Below, piece after piece: positions 12,121 to 24,485 of a stretch of DNA of 64,000 nucleotides. The position numbers and the translations under genes were made by a program. Source of the DNA: Ceratodon purpureus (lineage: Eukaryota; Streptophyta; Bryopsida; Pseudoditrichales; Ditrichaceae); the NCBI GenBank assembly GCA_014871385.1, contig CM026425.1:1054001-1118000 (forward strand), given 5' to 3'. Position 1 is the stretch's first letter. Each line of letters opens with the position of its first letter. Under the pieces are notes generated by a model. It ran no database searches. It saw only the letters and a program-made list of their open reading frames with translations, and was not told the DNA's origin.

Positions 12121-15100
12121 ACGTGGTACCCGTATTCCTCCGGAAGGCACTTAATTGACACTAAATACCCTCCAAAGTAAACCACTCCGTGTTCGTTCCC
12201 ACAAAGACCTATAGTTTTCTCCCTTTTAGACCATAACGGTAATCACCACCTGGTTCCAACCGTCTTCCGTCCCACGGCCGGTTGTCCTTAACCGGTAGTT
12301 TTTGCCTCGTTCCTATTTTCTGGATTTTTAGACAAGTGGCCGGTTCCCACTGATCCGTCTATACTTTCAAGTGGCTGGATTCTCCACCGTCCCGAGACTT
12401 AAAGTGGCTGGACACCCCACTATCCCAATCTACCACCCAGAGAGTGGAGTAATAATCCTTCCGTATGACTAGAGACTGGTTCGGATAGCTACTCAAGTAC
12501 CGGTTACAGAGACGGAAATCATACTACAGCAACATCACCAAACGGTTGCATAGTATCCTAACTATATCATCTCCCTTCCGGATTGGTTTGCAGTAGATAA
12601 TCCGGCTTTTATCCCATCTACAGGAAGCCACCGGTCCGTTTCCGGATTTTGGTGTACACACGGCTCTCCGTGTCCTTAAGACTACCATCCCCGCTGCAGT
12701 ACGTCTTTCCTTCCCTCCAGGCTCCTTCCGGTACTGGAAACCGTCAACACTCGGCGTTTGACACCTTCCCAATCTCTCCGGGCGCTCTCCAAACTACCCC
12801 ACTGTTCAACACTCCACCGGAACACTACTAGAGACAATAGTACCAACAAACCGTTACGGTAACGCACCCGTCAGTCAGCCGGTCGATACAACAAATCCAA
12901 AAGTATATTCTCAATTGCAACAACAAAACGGCTTACAAAAACAAGGCCCCCAGCTTGGGAAAACGTCTGGCTTAAGTACTAATCCTAACGGTCCTATAGC
13001 AACCAAGTGGCCAACCGAGATCTAGAAATTCCGGATCTTGGATTCCGGGATTCCCGGACCGGTGACCGCCTTCTATTCCTAGGTACTGCCGCTATCTATC
13101 CGGATTGACAGCCGGGTGCAAGCAAGCCCCATCGTTAGTCGCTGCCATTTTATTTGGTCCTTATCCTAACTCCTACTCCTTGTCCTTCTCGAACCTGGGA
13201 ATGTGCCGGGTCCCATCCGATCGTACCTTCTTCTGTGTCCCCTTCTTCAACTTCTTCAGTGAGGTGCCGGCCCCTGGAGTATCAGGTACCAGATGGTCGG
13301 TCGCCTTCCGGACTCGTCCCGCCTGTGTCGCCGGTGAGGGAGACCGTGCAGCCACCGGTGTTACACCAAGGTCCGCCCGCATACGTTCTGGGGATGGAGT
13401 TCCTTGCACCGGAACGACGCTAGCTCCCGGTGGTGGTCCCTGGTCCCCGTCCAAGTGGATGTTCTCCGGGTCAACAACCTCAACTCCTTCCGGTATGGGA
13501 AGGTTGTGAAGACTATCCAAGGTGTCTGGAAGACGGTCCGCCAACGATTGTCCATGCTCCGGTTGAACTGGACGGATGGTCGACTATATTGGAGAGGCTA
13601 CGGGTGGCACCTGTGCCGGTCCCATGATCGGTGCCGACGGTCTGGGCTCCTCTCGATCTGCTGGTGGTCCTGGTGGATGCGACGGACCGTCCTTACCATC
13701 GTAGAGGACGTCCACTAGGTTCCTCATCTTCAACCAGGTCTCCTTCATCACCTACGTCCGGTCGTGCATGAATTTCACGATCAATGTCCGGGCTGGATCC
13801 AGTTGACGGGTCAAGAACGCGTGGTAGACGCCGCACTGATTTGCCACATCCACCGGAAGGGCTAAGGTGGTCTTGACCTGTGCTACAGACTGGATGGCAT
13901 TGGCTGCCTGGTCACGGGCTTCCTGGAAGTCCTTCTGTGCATCATGCACCTCCTGTTGGAGTTTGACGATCCTCTCCCGATACTGATCCATCTGTTCGAC
14001 ATGTCGGGCCTGTAGGCTGGCCAGGTCCCGGTGTTTGTGAAGAATGGTAATGCACTCTCCCAACCGAGCAGTGCCCGTAAGTTGAATTACCTCCTTCGCC
14101 AACTGGCTTTCGAGCTGCCTATTCTCCTATAGGTACCGGACATACGCCGTCATCTGTTCCGACAGGTTGACCAAGTCTTGACACGGATCTCCAATGTGGA
14201 CCGGTGGGCCAATGGGTTTGAGGACTTCCGTGCTTAGGTTACGCTTAGCCGGTGTGGGAGTCCGGGGAGAATCGGAGGGCTGCCCCTTCTCTGGACTGGG
14301 CCGGGGTTTCTTCGCCGGAGTGGGCGAGACTTCTATCACCTCGTCATCGTCCTTGGACACCTCCTCCTGTTCCGTGTATCGTTGGAGGCTTTTTAATTCA
14401 TCATACTCCAAAACCTCCTTAGGGTTCAACAGACCCTTGTGACGGTAGAGGTGAACAAGGAAAGACAGAAGGCAGGTGGCCTATTTCTTGGTCTTCCTCA
14501 AGTTGGCTACCTGCCGGTCGACTATCGTCTTAATCATAAGACCCCAATCCACTATGATATGGGCGTCCATGGCTCCAACGAAGACGAATGCCCATTTGAT
14601 GGTGATCTGTTTGGGCTTTTCCGGATGGAAAATTGGGTTCATAAACCCTATCACCCTCTTGGCTCTCGGGTCCTCAATGTCATCTAGGTCCCACCCCTCC
14701 TTGTTGTCTCCGGACGTCTTGATGTAATTGTAGACGAACTCCCGGGTCTCCGGCGCCAAAACTTCCCCACCCTCACGGAAGCCATACGCGTCCCTCCAAT
14801 CCTGCGCCGTCCACTGCTCCCGCTCTCCATGGAGGGTATTTCAATGGTCGGGGTTTTTGACAAGGATTTCATGTGCCGGAAGCGCCTGCTTCCATCCCCA
14901 TGCTTTGTCTAGTAGTAACGGACATCCCATGATATCCAAGGCATTCCGAAGCAGCTCCCACTCGTCGTCATCTACCGGCATCAACGGCATAACCCGTTGT
15001 ACCTTCAACAACGGCCTTTCTTCGGCCGGCTCCTTCCCCTTCCTAACCATACTGCTAAATGTCCTTGCGGTCACTCCGGTAACACCTACACGCACGAATC

Positions 15101-15620
15101 TCCCCACAGTCCCTCGACTAACGGAAACACTTCCATCTCACCGTCTCTCTTCTACCGTCCTAACTCGTACTGCGAACTACGCCGAGGAGCACAAGGATCC
15201 GCCACCTCATAAAACGACAAAAGAAAGGAGGAGCACGGTTGCCCTTCCTCCTTTTACACCCTCGCTCACCTCAACCCATTCGTAGCTCATCATGGCGGAC
15301 GGTCGTAGCCTTTCATCATTGGACGGTCGCGGCCGGCGGCGCTTTAATTGTCGCAGCCATCTCTCCCGCGTGATTTACACCCTCCGGCTGTCGCCCTAAG
15401 TCCGCTTGGTCAGGGTTCCGTCGCGTAGACTGTGCTCCTTCTTATTCGGCTCCGTACGACCAGATCTGAACCGGTTGCCCTTCCGGTTTTCTTCTTCATT
15501 CAACCAACCGTCTTAACCGATTGTTACCTATATCTCCTTAATACTTCCGTGTTTCTACCACAAAATTTTTAATTTTTATCATTTTTTTCCACCGGAATTA
15601 GTACTCCTGTGTGCCAACCG
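12120..15620. mobile_element. Decayed element, CCGG-rich
   Basis: The whole block, coding and non-coding, is dense in CCGG (for example CTCCGG, ACCGGT, GGCCGG), whereas flanks on both sides are AT-rich. It contains the stop-riddled gene at 13,161-15,107. No terminal repeats or target duplication were found, so element class and ends are unresolved. Confidence 0.4.
13161..15107 (-). pseudogene. Transposon-type gene disabled only by stop codons
   Basis: One minus-strand frame runs from about 15,107 (first ATG after ...TFSS, near 15,050) to about 13,161 with no frameshift. In-frame stops occur at 14841 (TGA), 14481, 14127, 13752, 13584 and 13173 (TAG) and 13161 (TAA). Content: a conserved-looking block (WTAQDWRDAYGFREGG; IGFMNPIFHP; WAFVFVGAMDAHI) at 14,500-14,830, a Ser/Pro-rich linker, a coiled coil (QARHVEQMDQYRERI) at 13,850-14,050 and a basic tail. 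The family is unknown; it resembles gag-like or accessory proteins of plant transposons. Every stop can be explained by one C-to-T or G-to-A change (CAG to TAG, TGG to TGA), as expected from methylcytosine decay. Confidence 0.7.
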
Positions 15621-15891
15621 TGGAAATCACTTTCCACAAATATGAATACTATCTAAATTTGAGTATGACACATGAAATTTTTAAACAATTTTTTGGAAGA
15701 TTTAGGGGTAACAGATCAAGGAGATGGGGAGTTGTAATGGGGTGTGGAGGGTAGGTTGAGAAGTGATGATAAGGATGTGAGGACAAAGTCGTAAGTTTGG
15801 CCTCTTCCTTACCCAGGTGGATAGGGCTTGCTCCCAATATGGGCAGCGTATAGGCCAATTGCCTCTTCCGCACTCGCATAAATGGAGCTAA

Positions 15892-15915
15892 TATACAAGA
15901 TCAAAATCTTGTATA
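15892..15915. other. Perfect short hairpin
   Basis: TATACAAGAT and ATCTTGTATA form a 10-bp stem with a 4-nt loop. There is no T-run or adjacent gene to give it a role; it could be a junction of inserted DNA. Confidence 0.6.
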
Positions 15916-16483
15916 GGTCATTGGCTGCAACATGTGCGGTGGCGAGGCGCCATGGCCCTCGCCTAAGCTCTCGAGGACCTCTTCATCATTCTCCAGTGCA
16001 GTGGAGACGTAGATATGCTTGGCCCTTAGATCCCGGTAGCTGATCAGACTCTGGAACGCGAGAGGCATACATGGCCCGTTCGCAGGTGAGGGGGCTCCTT
16101 CGAGCAAGACTATGATTACCCGGCCCTCACGGAATTTATAATTTTGTTTGCCTGCTATTGTGACTATGTCACATGAGTGCCATCGCTCATTTTGAGTCCT
16201 GAACTCAAAAAATGCCTAGTCTTGGAGAATGGTATAAGTAGATGCACTATAAAACAAAGCAATTTTAGTATCATGTAGCGCATGAATTCTGCATACTTGG
16301 TAAATTTCATGTTACAGTACTGTTAGGAAAAAATATTGCAAGCAGAGGGAAAAGTGATAAGAGTCTTATCAATTAGGTCGCTCTTTGTAATCATTGTGTC
16401 TCAAATTCAGAGTTGTACAACTATGCCATAAAGCTCCGAGTGGTATCAGTGGAATTTGGGGAATCTAGCACTTGAAGGTTGAG

Positions 16484-16717
16484 CTAGTCGTTGCGTGCTT
16501 GTGGCAGAACAATGGTTTCCTCGTGTTGGAACAACGCCTTTACTGCTGCCGACAGTCGCGTTGGGTCTTCCTCGAGAAGGTATTGCATGCGCAACAACGG
16601 GTTGAGGTGCCTGCGAAGTACCAATAGCGTCTGCCACTTGTCCGTTGGCTCGATCTTCTCCTCCAGGTTCGGATTCAGCGCGTAGACGAGTTCTTTGGCG
16701 GAGAGATACCTCTGCAT
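16484..16717 (-). pseudogene. Fragment of Ty1/copia-type gag (UBN2-like)
   Basis: A 77-residue frame contains WQTLLVLRRHLNPLLRMQYL, EEDPTRLSAAVKALF and ETIVLPQARND. This order (a W..L..L..HL.P.L...YL block, an EDP..L block, a T(V/I)(I/L)LP.AR block) is characteristic of the gag region of plant copia retrotransposons. Only this piece is present. No protease, integrase, reverse transcriptase or LTR was seen nearby, so it is a truncated relic. An overlapping frame (16446-16730) is a shadow. Confidence 0.65.
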
Positions 16718-17674
16718 GTTGAAATGCCAATCTAGAAAATTCGTCCTATCGCGTTCTAATGGTTTGAAATAAAGCAGGGTGATTTTGTCTTTTGGATTTC
16801 TCTTCCGTTGCCATAGCTACTCTGTCTATTCTCTTTGTGCTGCAAAAAAACTCAAGGTTTTGCTATCTCGACGGTCTACCTGTTTGCTTTTATTTCTCAA
16901 TTTCAATACGACTACATCTGGAGGTGAGCATGAGAGAATTGCTCAAAAGCTGAGAATCATCAAGTTGTGAGAGAGATAAAGGAGAAAACAAGTGAAAAGT
17001 ATCAAAAGCACTAAATTCTAAACCCTAGTCCCAAAAAGTATGAGCGAAAGTGCTAATAACGTGTTGAAACACAGAGCGAGACAAAAGCAAAGACGCGCGG
17101 AAGTAATTAGAAAAGAAGAGAGTGATGGAGCATTGCTCCAATTGGCTTTATATAGTCCACCAGTACAAGAGGCAATTCTACTACCAAGATTTAAGTCCTA
17201 CGTAGAACTCGTAGATGGCGGTACAAGGGCACCGCCCATTAAACTAAGTATGAATGTTCATTAAACTAAGTAGATGAAGGGGTTTCCGGGGAGTTAGATG
17301 GATGATGTTCATCCTCTCTCAACATTGAAAGACAAAATTGTTGTTTTTTCAAAAACTTTTTAAACAAATTAATTTTAGCAAAATTTGCTCATGAAATGAG
17401 CGGACTTAGCCAAGTGCAAAAATAGCTAATTGTGTGTTTTTATAGAACTACCATAAAAAAGAGTTAAAGACAATTAGGCGGATTTAATATTTGAGAATTT
17501 TATAAATACAAGTATAGTACTATGTGGTAGAATCTTTTGAATTTTATATATCTATTAAAGTTATAGATTTTAAATTTTAGCTTCTATCCACATGATTAGA
17601 TTTAATAATCTTGTGATCAATATTTTAATATAAAATTTGAAACTTACAATTCATATAGTTATAAAACTGATGTA
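16718..17674. other. AT-rich intergenic stretch
   Basis: A basic 74-residue frame (17040-17264) has an ATG preceded by an AAACCCTAG-type leader, but no family is recognised and it is not claimed as a gene. The remainder is AT-rich without visible features. Confidence 0.4.
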
Positions 17675-18778
17675 TCACTCAGAATATTCTTCTAAACAAG
17701 AGTTTGATTGAGATATCCCAAAGCGCACCTTCTTTATAGATTTGTACATATGTTCAAATTTTTCTTTTCTCTTCCTATGCCGAATACCACCTCGTCTTTT
17801 CTTGAGTGAATAATTTGGAATAGGCAATGCTATTGGCATTGGAGGTGGTTGGGATTTTTGCCAATTTGCAATCTCATTGAGAAAAAGTTGTCCCTCCGTA
17901 TCTTTTCCAAGTTTATGATCAATTCTAATGGACAAAGAAGATTTTGCTGCTACTAAACGACATGTTTTTTTGCGAAATAAAGGAGGAGTTTTTTGTACAA
18001 TCTGTGACTCAAAAATTATACCAAAGTTACTAATAGTTGTTGTTGAATATCCTTCCAAATCTGTACTTCTTTTTGCACCTAAAAGTTGCAGATTGCACGT
18101 TGGCATTGTAGCAAGATTATATATACCTCCTGCAAATCCTATCAACTTTGCAGCTATGCGGCTTCCCACAATTGTTGTTAAATTTGGTGCAACGGTAGTC
18201 ATTCTCCTCTCCATAATTTATAGAACTTTGTTTTTTATCACATCAAGAGCAATCATACAATTGCAAGCCTCCATAGTTATCTTCAACATATGTTCTTGAA
18301 GAGGTTTCCCACTTGTTGTTGAATCCGCAATGACTACTACCATAATTGTCGTAGAAGGTAGTATACCTTGAAAGTTTACCAAAGTAAGATTTGTCTCATT
18401 TCCAATTTGTATAACTACACGAGCATAGTCCATTGGATGTGGCACTATATTTTCTAACTCTGGAAATTGGGTAGCATATATTTTACAAACAAAGGTGTCC
18501 ATGTTTAATGTTTCAAATTCAATGTAATCCAAAAGTGCATTACAATTTCCAACAAGGTCATCAACTAATTTGTCTTTCATTTTAGAACTTGAGTTAAAAT
18601 TAGACTCATAAGTCTCCAATATTTGAGATAATAATGTACTAGCCTTTAACAACTTGTTTGGGAATTTCAAATTCTCATCTTCATTGGAGGTTGTATTAAT
18701 TGTCTTAAATTTGATTATCTCATCATTTGCTTGGCATAATTCTTGAAAGTCTTCTGAGAATGTATTATTAAAAGCCAT
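17675..18778 (-). pseudogene. Intronless, AT-rich PRP31-like copy (U4/U6 snRNP factor)
   Basis: Two consecutive in-frame segments (18778-18218 and 18214-17675) are separated by one TAA. The first holds PHPMDYARVVIQIGNETNLTL and LPSTTIMVVVIADSTTSGKPL; the second holds APNLTTIVGSRIAAKLIGFAGG, LVAAKSSLSIRID, PIPNYSLKKRRGGIRHRKRK. These are the coil and Nop domains of Prp31, which binds the 15.5K-U4 snRNA complex. Joined length is about 368 residues; the usual protein is near 480, so the C-terminal quarter is missing. There are no introns and strongly AT-rich codons, unlike the other genes here. A retrocopy that drifted, or a transferred copy, would both fit. The second segment has its own ATG. 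Confidence 0.8.
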
Positions 18779-19267
18779 GGTTACTTTAATCTATTCAATA
18801 CACAAGATAAGTTGACTCGATCAAACAATTAACATATACAAATTAATGACTTTTGTCTAAGAAATTAAATTTTGCAAAATTCAACAAGTAATTAATGAAA
18901 GAATTATGACTATTTATATTTTGACTTATAAATTTACTTTTTTACTTTTTTAATTTTTTAATTTTTTAGTTTTTTAGTTTTAGTTTTACTTTAACTCAAT
19001 AATTTAAAAGTTCATATTTTTCTTTAAAAACTCAGAAGTAAAATGTGTTTAAAAAATCAATAAATTAAAAGCTATTTTGTAATTTTTTTTGGTGAAAGAA
19101 ATTTTATATTAAGATTCTCATTACATTGCAAAACCCCAATAAATTAAAGAAAATTTAGAATTTAACATTGACTCAAAACATATTGATAAGAATGCAAATA
19201 CAACCCACGACTCACCACTCAATACTAGGGGAGGAGAGGGGAGAATGAAAAGGTATGTTTTGTGTGT
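18779..19267. other. AT-rich spacer
   Basis: Homopolymer T/A-rich sequence. At 19,081-19,110 a T-run followed by GGTGAAAGAAATTTTATATT resembles the reverse complement of a plant LINE 3' end with its A-tail, but too little is present to call it. Confidence 0.35.
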
Positions 19268-19425
19268 AATGTAATGTATGTATGTATGTATGTATGTATG
19301 TATGTATGTATGTATGTATGTATGCATGTATGTATGTATGTATGTATGTATGTATGTATGTATGTATATATGTATGTATGTAATGTATGTATGTATGTAT
19401 GTATGTATGTATGTATGTATGTATG

Positions 19426-19458
<33 letters not shown>

Positions 19459-19496
19459 TGTAATGTAATGTATGTATGTAATGTAATGTAATGTTG
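19268..19496. repeat. (TATG)n microsatellite
   Basis: More than 50 near-uniform tetranucleotide units, interrupted by a few variants (TGCATG, TATATG, TAATG). Toward the 3' end the unit shifts to TAATG pentamers. The apparent Met-Tyr-Val-Cys or His-Thr-Tyr-Ile proteins across it are artefacts. Confidence 0.97.
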
Positions 19497-19599
19497 GTTG
19501 TAGTGGACTTAAGGACTCACGCAGGAAGGGGAAGCTGGGATGTACAGTACACACACCCTCTGTCGGTCGCTCACTCACACACTAAGTGACTGTGTAGTG

Positions 19600-21507
19600 C
19601 ACATGATCATCCCTCCCTGAGTGGAGTCCGTCTCCCCCTGGGTCCCCCCTCGTCCCTCTGTCTCCCTGTTTGTGTGTGTGTGCTCTCTTCGAGGTGTCCC
19701 TCTCATCGCATCAGGTGTCAGCACCCTCTCTCTGCCTCCATCCGCTGCCATCGCTCATCTCTGTATCTTATGTGCGTCCTTGCCATCTGCCCCATCCTCT
19801 CCCCCCTCCCCTCCCCTCCCCTCCCCTCCCCACCCACTCGCCCTCCACGGATTTCATCATCATCATCTCCATCTCCTCCACTCGCTCTCCTTCTTTGGCT
19901 CGCTCGCTCCCCTCCTCTGCCAGGTTTCGCAATTCCTCCCAGATTAGCTGCCTCTACCTTCCTGGCTAAGTTGGGTCGCTCGCTGTCTCCTCTATTGCCC
20001 ATGCCACATGCCCTTCACTTTCTCCTTTCATGCTCGGCTTTCTCTACCCATGGACCTCTTCTCTTTCTGCACAATTGCCTCACCATCGCCTTGCTACCGT
20101 CGCAATTGCTGTTATCTGTCCAGGGTTTGTGCCTTTCTGTGCTCACTTGTCGTGGGGAATCCCACCTCATTCGGATTGTGCCTCCAGCATCTGAAATTCC
20201 CTAATTCACCACCCGAAAAGCCACTGAATTTCAGTCAGTTGCCGAGGATTTTGAGTCTACCTCTTGCCGGGTGTTTTCAAGACAAGGCTTGTCTGGGGGT
20301 TTGGTTTGATGATTGTTGCGGAACCGTGTGAGATTCGCAGGGCGTTTGAATCGTCCGTCTGGGGATTTCTCTTTTTCAGGTTTTGGTTCAGTTTTGCAAT
20401 TGGGGTTACTGCCGGGTTCCAGTCTTGAGCTTTGGTTACGGACTAGACATATGGTTTGAGACTTTTCATTTTCATTAGAAGGTTGTGGCTATGGGGAACG
20501 GTGGCTCGTAGATCAGGCATAAATTGCAATTAGAGCTTCTGCAATTTCATGATGAGAACCTGCGCCAGGGCACTTTTTCATGAAGGCTGCGGAGCTACTT
20601 GGACTTGACAATTACGTGGTCAGATTCGACCATTGTAAAAGAGATACGCTTGATTCTATCTTAATTGCGCTTTCGGGTCTGAGTACGATAGTCAGCGTAG
20701 CACTTTTAATTGTTGGCATGAAGTACGGTTGATGCGGTTGCGATTGCAGTTTTGAGGTTTGCCGCGTGCTTATGTGGATGTTAACGTCATTGTGTGTACT
20801 TGTGGAGGCGCGTAGTTAGAGGTAGAGCAATGTTTTTTGGGGGAAGGAGTCGGGGTTTGTTTCGCGACCATTCGCGCTTGCTAGTGTAATGTGGAATTGG
20901 AGTATGCTTGATGAGTGATAGTAAGTTTTGTAGAGTGGGTGGGAAGCTGACAACGTAGAACGAAACGCTTATTCATGGCATGATTGAAGGAACCACATAT
21001 CCGCAAATTGGAATGTTGAACAAGATTTGCTGTTAGGACTCCGGCAATTGTGGGGAGAGCTAGATGTTGCTGGCACTTGTACACGATCAGGATGCCAGAA
21101 GTGAGGAATATAGAATTCGGGATGTTGTAATGTTTAGATACGGGGGTTGTGAAATTTGGGATATTTGTTCCTTGGATTGACGATGTGTCCCGTCCGTCCG
21201 GACTTCCCATATGCATTCTGTTCGATGAACACCTTGAGAGTTCAACCTGCTTAATGGTTGCAGACTTTGATAAGAGCCTGCATCAGTCTAGTGCTGAAGA
21301 GTTGCTTGTGCTCCATGTGTTGCAGGCTTTGATACGAGCCTCCATGAGTCTAGTGCTGAAGCGTTGCAGTGGTTGACTAGGGCATCCATGTGTGTTTGGT
21401 GACCTGCGGGTACGATTTGTATCAAGTGTTGTACTGGAGTAATTATATTTAAAGGAAAGGAGTCTGTTGAGGCAGGGTGGTGAACAAGGACCTCGACGGG
21501 AGAGGCC
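19600..21507 (+). promoter_or_regulatory. Probable promoter and long CT-rich leader of the RING gene
   Basis: CT-rich sequence includes a (CCCCT)5-like tract at 19,801-19,830 and TCATCATCATC. No protein-like frame is supported until the ATG at 21508. Transcript start and any leader intron cannot be fixed. Several upstream ATGs would act as uORFs if all of this is transcribed. Confidence 0.4.
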
Positions 21508-23631
21508 ATGGACGGCGCAGCTGAGCACAATTCTCCGGAGGAATGTGAGTCTCCAGAATCTAGTTCTCCAGAATTCCATTCGCCGGAGGAATGTGAGTCT
21601 GCGCCAGCATTGGAGTTTGGCTTAGCGTCGCGAGATGCTTGTAGTAATGGTACGTTGGAGAATTCTAGTGATTCTCAACCAGGGGTATCGAGTTTACCGA
21701 CACCAACATCGATTCAGACGCCAACAGCAACACCCACAACCTCACCGTCACCGGCACCATCTGAAACTGATCTTTCCCTTGGTGTTGCGGGGCAGTTAGA
21801 AAGTTCGTGTGGTGATAGTGATGGGCAGCAGGATCCAAGCGAAAGTCCTCAAGAAGTTGCTAGTGTTTCACCAAAGGATTTGATACAAGTTGGCAACAAT
21901 GATATAGAGGTTAAGAATACTCTGCTGAGTCTGCAGGATCGAGTTAGACTCCTTGAGATTGAGTTAAATGAGCGCAATAATTGGGTACAACAGAAAGTGA
22001 TGCAAGCTACTCAAGCAGTTAGCAAGGAGCGGCAGGAACTGAATGCCCTTCGTGCAGAGCGTGATGAAGCATTAAGGTTCAAGAAGGACCAGAAAGCTTT
22101 AGAAGAGAGTACATTAAAAAGGAAGGCTGAATTGGAGACGTTACTAAGGAAAGAAAAGGCAGAAGTTCTAAGATTAAAAAATGAGAACGCAGAGGTGAGG
22201 GCTGAATTGCAAGCGGCCAAGCTCAGTGCTGCTGAGTCTGTTGCGACATATGAGGAAGCTGCCAAGAGGGAAAAGAAAGGTGCAAAAAGAGCGCAAGGCT
22301 GGGAGAAGCAGAAAGCCAAACTTCAGGAGGAGCTGTCGGAGGAAAAAAGAAAGCTGACTCAGTTTCAGCAGGTACTTGCACAAGCCAAGGAACGACACCT
22401 ACAGGCTGAGGTAGGTTCAACGAGTGCAAGCTGAAGCGATCCCTAAATACTCCTACATATTTTTCGGGTAGCTTTCTGTGTGCTATTCTAGAATGTGGTA
22501 TTTCCGCAAGGAGCCACGATCAACACTGGAATAGAATCGCACACAGGAGGAGGTTTATTCCTTATGTGCAACCTGAATTTTTAAGAATTAGACATTAGTT
22601 CATGCATGTGCCCCAGTTTAAGTTTCCTCGGTTTTCATGCTCACAGGTTAGGTGGAGACAAGAGGAAAAAGCAAAGGAGGAAGCTGTTTCTCGCGCAGAC
22701 AAGGAGAAGCGAGCGAAAGAGCAGGCAGAATCTGCATTTAAGAGACGAGAAGAAGCTACACGAAGGAAAGCAGAACAAGATAAGCAGCGACTTCGAGACG
22801 ATGTTGAGCGGTTGACCCAAGAACTATCCAGTTTAAGAGCGGCAGAGTCTGCTAACCTCGTTACTGCAAGCTGGGATTCCCCTGTTACGACAATGGGCAT
22901 GGTGGGGGGAAGGTTTGGCCTGAAGGAGCACGAGAGGCTCGCTCGAGAATTAGCGGAGCTTCAGGACTCACTTCGCAGGTTGTTGCTGCCCAAGTTAATT
23001 GTTTTAGTATTAGTGCATAAGTTGCAGGCTGGGAACATTTCGGAGCTGCGAAACGACAAGTTTACTTGGCTATCGATTCTCGTCTTTTAGAATGCTTATG
23101 GTTATTTTCAATTTTGATTCGTTTAATGGAGTTCTGATTGACAGGTTCAGCTATACTAGCCAGACCTTAGACTTGTAAATCCTCTATGACCCTCTTAGAC
23201 TGGGTCTAGTAGAATGTCGTAGCAAGGTTTCGTGTTGTCAAAATTTGTAGTGCACAATTTAGGAAATCATCGACGATGGAAAGAGAGGAGCACACAGGTA
23301 AGCTTTGGACTAGGTTAGGTCTGATTTGGGTGATAATTCTTGTTCGTGGATGTTCCTCAGTCTGCCCTTTTGGTCTGCCCTTTTTTAGTTGTTTCGCTGT
23401 TCTAAACGATCTTCTTCTGCCCTGTGCAGGTCAAGTGCACTTCCTTTGCCGAGGGATCGCGAGTGTGTGATGTGCATGTCTGAGGAAATGTCAGTAGTCT
23501 TTCTCCCGTGTGCTCACCAGGTGGTATGCATTGAATGCAACGAGCTTCATGAGAAAAAGGGCATGCGAGATTGTCCTTCTTGTCGGACACCTATTCAACA
23601 ACGCATACGCGTCTATGGGGCGAGCTGCTAG
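21508..23631 (+). CDS. Coiled-coil RING (C3HC4) E3 ubiquitin ligase, RF298/MIP1-like
   Basis: Three exons: 21508-22410, 22647-22978, 23430-23631. Donors GTAGGT and GTTGTT, acceptors TCACAG and GTGCAG. Junction phases agree (0, then 2) and give 478 residues. Residues 1-130 are Ser/Pro-rich with a repeated SPEECES motif. Residues 135-410 form a long Lys/Glu/Ala-rich coiled coil. The C-terminus is a RING: CVMC...CAHQVVCIEC...CPSC, zinc ligands C3HC4. Architecture matches plant RING proteins of the RF298/RF4/MIP1 group, thought to ubiquitinate partners via the RING while the coil dimerises. The RING lies at the extreme end, as in that group. The substrate is unknown. The frames running past 22978 and before 23430 are intron. 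Confidence 0.85.
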
Positions 23632-24476
23632 CGTATTTCGTCGAATTAGGTATTCATCTATGGAGTAGGTCTATCACTCAAGAACCCAAGCTCTGTATCC
23701 AAGAGGAGTACCAAAACAGTGGCCTCCTTGAGTTGAGTTAACGTGTTATGTGGTGGGGAGATTTTGCTTAGTAAAACAAGTGTGTCGAAGAGGGAATTTG
23801 CTGCCTCTTTAACGCTAAAAGTTAGTCGAGTAACCAGCTGACTTGGCAAGGACCATCTTGCTGAGGTTGCTTTGATCATAATACTTTGTACTCGGGTTGT
23901 CTATGAATCAAACATAAGGAGGTGTAAAAGCATATGGGTTCCTATCCTGGCTCATACCTTTTCAAGCACATGATGCATGTGCTAATTCTACAGCCGATTT
24001 TATAGCGTGCAGTTATGTATGCCTCTATTGTCATTGCATTCTGAAGCCTGGTTGCATGAAATTGAATCCTAGCTTGAATTTTGACATGTAATTTAGTTTG
24101 CAAGAATCAGTTCAAAGGTTGTGTTGGATCTTGCGTGTCGGACTCATTCAAAACAGACTTGCAGGGCTTGAAATTTCAAACAATTCCATGAGTCACAACC
24201 CACCGTCGCAGGAGGCTGAATATACAATTTATGCACCTCACGTGCAAAGATTAAGGACTTTAGAAGTGAAGGCTCAAGTGACGAACACGTGAGGCTCTGT
24301 GAGGTCAAACAGTGAAGTGTAAATGGTGAGAGGTGTGACCTTGTGGCTGATTTCATGCGAAGGTTCAACCGCAGACTGCAGTGGGGATGAATTGGTGGTC
24401 CTGGTACCTTTGCCGGCCATGCGCAGGGCCGGAGAAGTCAACACCGGAGGGCCATTACTGCAAGGGCCCAAGGGTA
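23632..24476. other. 3' flank of the RING gene
   Basis: Probable 3' UTR followed by intergenic DNA; no coding region supported. It ends at the target duplication of the Mutator-like element. Confidence 0.5.
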
Positions 24477-24485
24477 CTGTAGATT
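24477..24485. repeat. Left target-site duplication
   Basis: CTGTAGATT, identical to 38391-38399 on the far side of the element. Confidence 0.95.

Noticed and set aside
15901-16107. 68-residue minus-strand frame with protein-like composition
   Set aside because: No domain, start context or partner exon; too short to support.
16446-16730. 94-residue frame overlapping the gag fragment
   Set aside because: The other frame (16484-16717) carries the recognisable gag motifs; this one is its shadow.
19081-19200. Possible LINE 3' end in reverse orientation
   Set aside because: Only an A-tail-like run and a short terminal motif; no reverse-transcriptase sequence or target duplication seen.
19225-19578. 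Met-Tyr-Val-Cys and His-Thr-Tyr-Ile repeat proteins on both strands
   Set aside because: They are translations of the (TATG)n microsatellite; no gene context.
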